Part shown: positions 6,471 to 8,528 of the stretch, one piece after another
Numbering within the stretch: position 1 is the stretch's first letter
How the letters are laid out: the number at the start of each line of letters is the position of its first letter
Assembly (NCBI GenBank): GCA_937138955.1
Contig: CAKZPJ010000031.1
Coordinates: 1-8,528 of the forward strand
Length of the DNA stretch: 8,528 bases
Source: an uncultured Flammeovirgaceae bacterium
Lineage (GTDB): Bacteria > Bacteroidota > Bacteroidia > Cytophagales > Cyclobacteriaceae
Direction: 5' to 3'
The notes under the pieces: model-generated
The model's input: only the letters and a program-made list of their open reading frames with translations
Told to the model about the DNA's origin: nothing
Database searches by the model: none
Translations under genes and position numbers: made by a program

Positions 6471-6980
6471 ATGCTCTCACTACTCTTTTTTCTTCAGGGT
6501 TTACTAGGTGGGTCTATTAATCCAGGGTTGGTAACCACTGATAATCCAGTTACGGTCAGCAACATTACGTTTCAGTACCGTTTACATTCCGACTCGCTGG
6601 AAATACAAGTAAGCGCTCCTACTCACGGTTGGGTGGCAGTGGGCTTTCACGAAAATGCAAAACTGATCGGCAATGATTTATTAATGTTTTCAGTAATAGA
6701 CGGAATGGTAATCTACCAGGATCAATACATCCGTGGTTGGAACGACCACCCGGAAGATACAGCCCTCGGTGGAGAAAATAGCATTAGCGTTGTCGGTCAC
6801 CTAGAAGATGAGACGAGCACTACGGTTAAATTTAAAATCCCGATTAGTTCAGGCGATTCGTTTGATACAATTCACCAATCCAACCGAGATTTTTATCTAT
6901 TACTAGCCTACTCCTTGGAAGATGACTTTAATCATCATTCTATTGTGCGGAAGCAGATTCCCTATCGGTTTACTTTTTAA
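6471..6980 (+). CDS. DOMON-domain protein, probably exported
   Basis: A 169-residue protein. The first 15 residues (MLSLLFFLQGLLGGS) look like a short export signal without the usual positive charge. A single DOMON domain fills about 27-169. The signature is THGWVAVGFHENAKLIGND (51-69), followed by strands DLLMFSVIDG and MVIYQDQYI, and near the end FNHHSIVRKQIPYRF (153-167). DOMON domains are beta sandwiches that bind heme or sugars. In heme-binding members a Met just before the G-x-D turn and a late His are the iron ligands. Here the position before GND is Leu-Ile rather than Met, while H155/H156 are present, so heme binding is doubtful by this simple reading, although M72 lies nearby. It starts 8 bases after the NTF2-like gene. 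Its stop is 5 bases from that of the converging lipoprotein gene, and its terminator lies within that gene. Confidence 0.85.
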   Translation: MLSLLFFLQGLLGGSINPGLVTTDNPVTVSNITFQYRLHSDSLEIQVSAPTHGWVAVGFHENAKLIGNDLLMFSVIDGMVIYQDQYIRGWNDHPEDTALGGENSISVVGHLEDETSTTVKFKIPISSGDSFDTIHQSNRDFYLLLAYSLEDDFNHHSIVRKQIPYRFTF

Positions 6981-6985
6981 CGACT

Positions 6986-7576
6986 TTAGTGGGTAGGCCG
7001 CTTCGGAAGTGGCTTCTTTAACTGTACCGGCTCGGTAGATAAACCGTAAATTTCAGCCACTTGGTAGTAATCATCGTAGTTGATTTCTGTACGGGCATTA
7101 GGAGATGCTTCGGAAGGAACAACTACGATTCGCACTACTTCGTCATTAAACACATCGCGTTCAGCATCTAGTACAAACCCAGCTTCAGCGAAGAATACTA
7201 CATCGCCTCCTGTAAAGTCATAGCTAATTTGCAGTAGTCCAGCATCGGTGAAAAAACTGACGGGCATAGGACGCCAAACATCAATCAATCCTCCATCAGT
7301 AGCTTCGGCTTCTTCCCACAGCAGAAAACCTAGTACTACATCGGTAGGTAAAATCTCATCCTCAATTGGAAACTCAAAGCCTGCTTGCCAATCATTTCCA
7401 GCATTAAGATCAATAACTCTATCGTAAGTAATACCTAATAATCCAGGAGCACCGGGAGGACCCTGTGGACCATCAAATCCGGGAGGGCCAACCGGGCCAG
7501 GTAAACCTTCAGGCCCTTGACAGCTAGTAGATAATACTATTCCTAAAATCCAGATAAAAATATGGTGAGATCGCAT
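6986..7576 (-). CDS. Collagen-like (Gly-X-Y) lipoprotein
   Basis: A 196-residue lipoprotein. Residues 1-18 are a lipoprotein signal peptide ending in LSTS before C19, which would be lipidated. Directly after it, G21 to G48 form nine uninterrupted Gly-X-Y triplets rich in proline (GPE, GLP, GPV, GPP and so on). Residues about 50-175 are a beta-rich domain with GFLLWEEAEA, DVWRPMPVSFF, YDFTGGDVVFF and VRIVVVPSEA, the pattern of a family common in Bacteroidota as small surface lipoproteins of unknown function. The short triplet stretch could act as a trimerising stalk at the membrane; this is inference. The last residues (LKKPLPKRPTH) are basic, and their DNA doubles as the terminator of the opposing operon. 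A 10-base perfect inverted repeat pairs with the start codon. The gene appears monocistronic and follows the SGNH gene with 71 bases between, which contain a hairpin. Confidence 0.88.
   Translation of the reverse strand: MRSHHIFIWILGIVLSTSCQGPEGLPGPVGPPGFDGPQGPPGAPGLLGITYDRVIDLNAGNDWQAGFEFPIEDEILPTDVVLGFLLWEEAEATDGGLIDVWRPMPVSFFTDAGLLQISYDFTGGDVVFFAEAGFVLDAERDVFNDEVVRIVVVPSEASPNARTEINYDDYYQVAEIYGLSTEPVQLKKPLPKRPTH
6995..7019 (+). terminator. Intrinsic terminator of the NTF2/DOMON operon, inside the opposing gene
   Basis: AGGCCGCTT (6995-7003) pairs with AAGTGGCTT (7007-7015) through 9 bp with two wobble pairs and a 3-base loop, followed by CTTT. It lies 15 bases after the DOMON stop. The same DNA encodes the C-terminal residues KKPLPKRP of the minus-strand lipoprotein gene. 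Its 3' arm and tail GTGGCTTCTTT are identical to those of the trpB2 terminator. Confidence 0.65.
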
Positions 7577-7612
7577 AATGTAAGAATTTATGTTGCTAAT
7601 AATTACATTATG
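7574..7612 (-). promoter_or_regulatory. Perfect 10-base inverted repeat covering the lipoprotein start codon
   Basis: CATAATGTAA (7574-7583) and TTACATTATG (7603-7612) are exact inverse copies with a 19-base spacer. On the minus strand the 3' arm contains the lipoprotein ATG (7576-7574), so in mRNA a hairpin would pair the start codon with an upstream CAU. It could equally be a protein-binding dyad between promoter and gene. The arms are AT-rich, so the RNA hairpin would be of only moderate stability. Confidence 0.5.
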
Positions 7613-7648
7613 GCAAAAAGGATGCCTTTTTTAGGTAAGCAATGCCAT
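7610..7648 (-). terminator. Candidate terminator hairpin after the SGNH hydrolase gene
   Basis: AAAAAGG (7615-7621) and CCTTTTT (7625-7631) form a perfect 7-bp stem with a 3-base loop. They are nested in an outer repeat ATGGCA (7610-7615) / TGCCAT (7643-7648) that begins at the SGNH stop. Read on the minus strand, a run of five T forms the 3' side of the inner stem rather than a free tail, so termination is plausible but not textbook. Confidence 0.4.
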
Positions 7649-8394
7649 TATAGCAAATACGGCTGCATAGCTTCCCACCAATTGCGCGCCATTTTCTCTT
7701 GCCCCTTCAAATTGGGGTGAGCCCAGTCAAACGTATCCGCGTAGGTATGCTCCGGGTTCTCATACCACCCTCGATAGTGGTGGACTGTTCTTACCGGCGA
7801 CTGATCTGTAGAAATATCAGCAGCAACTTGCTCTACTACCTTCCTAATTGCAAAGGTATTCTCACTATCATTGAAATTTAAATGCCCTAACAACACCACT
7901 ACTGCCGGATTTTTAGTTCGTAGGAAGCCAATCAGTTCGCGTAAGGGTTGACCCACACTATACTCAAAATCGCCTAGTTTCTGATCATTGGTACCTAAAT
8001 GAACCAGCACAATATCGGGCGGGGTAGTTTGGTTGTAACCGATAATGGTCTTCCGAATGGCATCTGCTGTTTTGTTACCGTAATAACCATCGTGGTCGGG
8101 ATCAAATGCTACTCCCTCGGCTACGTTAGGCCAGGTAGCATCATTATGTAAACCTTCAGTTCTAGAACCTATAAAATCAAATACAATATTCTGTTGGTGC
8201 AGTATCATTTGCAGCGGCAGACGGTAAGTATACTCTTTCACATTACGCTTTCCTCCTTGGGTAATCGAGTCGCCGATAGCCATAATTCGTACTGGCTCAT
8301 TGAGCGAGACAAAACACAAAAACAGCAACCCCACCGACAGAAAAATCACGTTTGTCAGAAGGGTTTGAAAACCTGTCTTACGGTAGAACTTCAT
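7648..8394 (-). CDS. SGNH/GDSL-family hydrolase (secreted or membrane-anchored esterase)
   Basis: A 248-residue protein with an N-terminal hydrophobic segment (about 11-30) after a basic start (MKFYRK), either a signal peptide or an anchor. The catalytic blocks are in order: GDSIT (41-45, nucleophile S43), a glycine block around GYYGNKT (103-109), GTND (134-137, oxyanion N136) and DWAHPN (223-228, D223 and H226 completing the triad). Spacing and length fit a single SGNH domain of the kind that removes acetyl or other acyl groups from polysaccharides, although lysophospholipase or thioesterase activity cannot be excluded. It starts 7 bases after the stop of an upstream gene whose C-terminus resembles a glycoside hydrolase. 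That supports a role in deacylating plant or algal carbohydrate, which is inferred from context only. Confidence 0.92.
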   Translation of the reverse strand: MKFYRKTGFQTLLTNVIFLSVGLLFLCFVSLNEPVRIMAIGDSITQGGKRNVKEYTYRLPLQMILHQQNIVFDFIGSRTEGLHNDATWPNVAEGVAFDPDHDGYYGNKTADAIRKTIIGYNQTTPPDIVLVHLGTNDQKLGDFEYSVGQPLRELIGFLRTKNPAVVVLLGHLNFNDSENTFAIRKVVEQVAADISTDQSPVRTVHHYRGWYENPEHTYADTFDWAHPNLKGQEKMARNWWEAMQPYLL

Positions 8395-8401
8395 ATGCAG
8401 A

Positions 8402-8528
8402 CTAATAAATAAGTCGAATATCAGATTTACCCGTTAGAAGTTCTATTTGCTGCTCTTGCCAACTAAACATACCGCTCATACCTGGAGGCAGAATAACACT
8501 GCCGACAACTTCCTCTTCTGTAAATTGA
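8402..8528 (-). CDS. C-terminal fragment of a probable glycoside hydrolase (GH78-like beta-sandwich)
   Basis: Reading the minus strand inward from the right edge, one frame gives 41 residues ending at the TAG at 8404-8402. It includes VVGSVILPPGMSGMFSWQ, then QQIELLTGKSDIRL. The pattern 'LPPGxSGxFxWxxxxxxLxxGxxxI' resembles the last strands of the C-terminal beta domain of Bacteroidota alpha-L-rhamnosidases (GH78) and related carbohydrate-active enzymes. The gene enters from beyond the window, so neither its start nor its catalytic part is visible, and the precise family is uncertain. The stop lies 7 bases before the SGNH hydrolase start, which indicates an operon. Confidence 0.6.
   Translation of the reverse strand, partial: QFTEEEVVGSVILPPGMSGMFSWQEQQIELLTGKSDIRLIY

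Noticed and set aside
7699..7881. 60-codon open frame on the plus strand
   Set aside because: It is antisense to the SGNH hydrolase, whose catalytic motifs are intact, and has no recognisable features.
8194..8412. 72-codon open frame on the plus strand
   Set aside because: It is antisense to the SGNH hydrolase N-terminal region and the operon junction; its translation is low-complexity and unlike any family.

Overview
The window looks like chromosomal DNA from a member of the Bacteroidota, most likely an environmental, possibly marine, Cytophagales-type bacterium. This is inferred from: AT-rich spacers with no Shine-Dalgarno sequences; a Bacteroidota-type -7 box (TAnnTTTG) in front of a padR gene; the PadR plus membrane-partner pair; a lipoprotein with a short collagen-like Gly-X-Y stretch; a secreted serine hydrolase with extra C-terminal beta domains; and a stand-alone TrpB2. 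No rRNA, tRNA, transposase, phage gene or CRISPR array was seen. Genus cannot be decided from this sequence.

Layout, left to right. (1) Bases 1-480: the C-terminal half of a YpfJ-type neutral zinc metallopeptidase, cut by the window edge, followed by a probable hairpin terminator. (2) Bases 603-3319, + strand: a short PadR regulator, a four-helix membrane protein with an N-terminal HAAS-like segment 10 bases later, then a secreted beta-lactamase-fold serine hydrolase. The padR start lies inside a cluster of inverted repeats with a -7 box only 4 bases upstream of the ATG. (3) Bases 3374-3760, - strand: a single-domain response regulator. (4) Bases 3761-4097: an AT-rich non-coding stretch. (5) Bases 4098-5465: TrpB2, followed by a clear hairpin terminator. 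(6) Bases 5536-6980, + strand: a MarR regulator, a perfect 14-base palindrome, an NTF2-like small protein and a DOMON-domain protein. They end in a hairpin terminator that lies inside the 3' end of the converging gene. (7) Bases 6986-7576, - strand: a collagen-like lipoprotein with a perfect 10-base inverted repeat that pairs with its start codon. (8) Bases 7648-8528, - strand: an SGNH/GDSL hydrolase and, 7 bases upstream of it, the last 41 codons of a gene entering from the right, which resemble the C-terminal beta-sandwich of Bacteroidota glycoside hydrolases such as GH78.

How they may work together (inference): two small regulator-led modules are visible. In one, PadR probably controls itself and its membrane partner, possibly with the serine hydrolase. 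In the other, MarR probably controls an envelope-directed NTF2-like/DOMON pair through the palindrome between them. The right edge looks like part of a carbohydrate-degradation locus in which a glycosidase and an esterase are co-transcribed. I did not find a clearly new multi-gene system. The least-explained parts are the MarR/NTF2/DOMON module and the two start-codon-overlapping inverted repeats.
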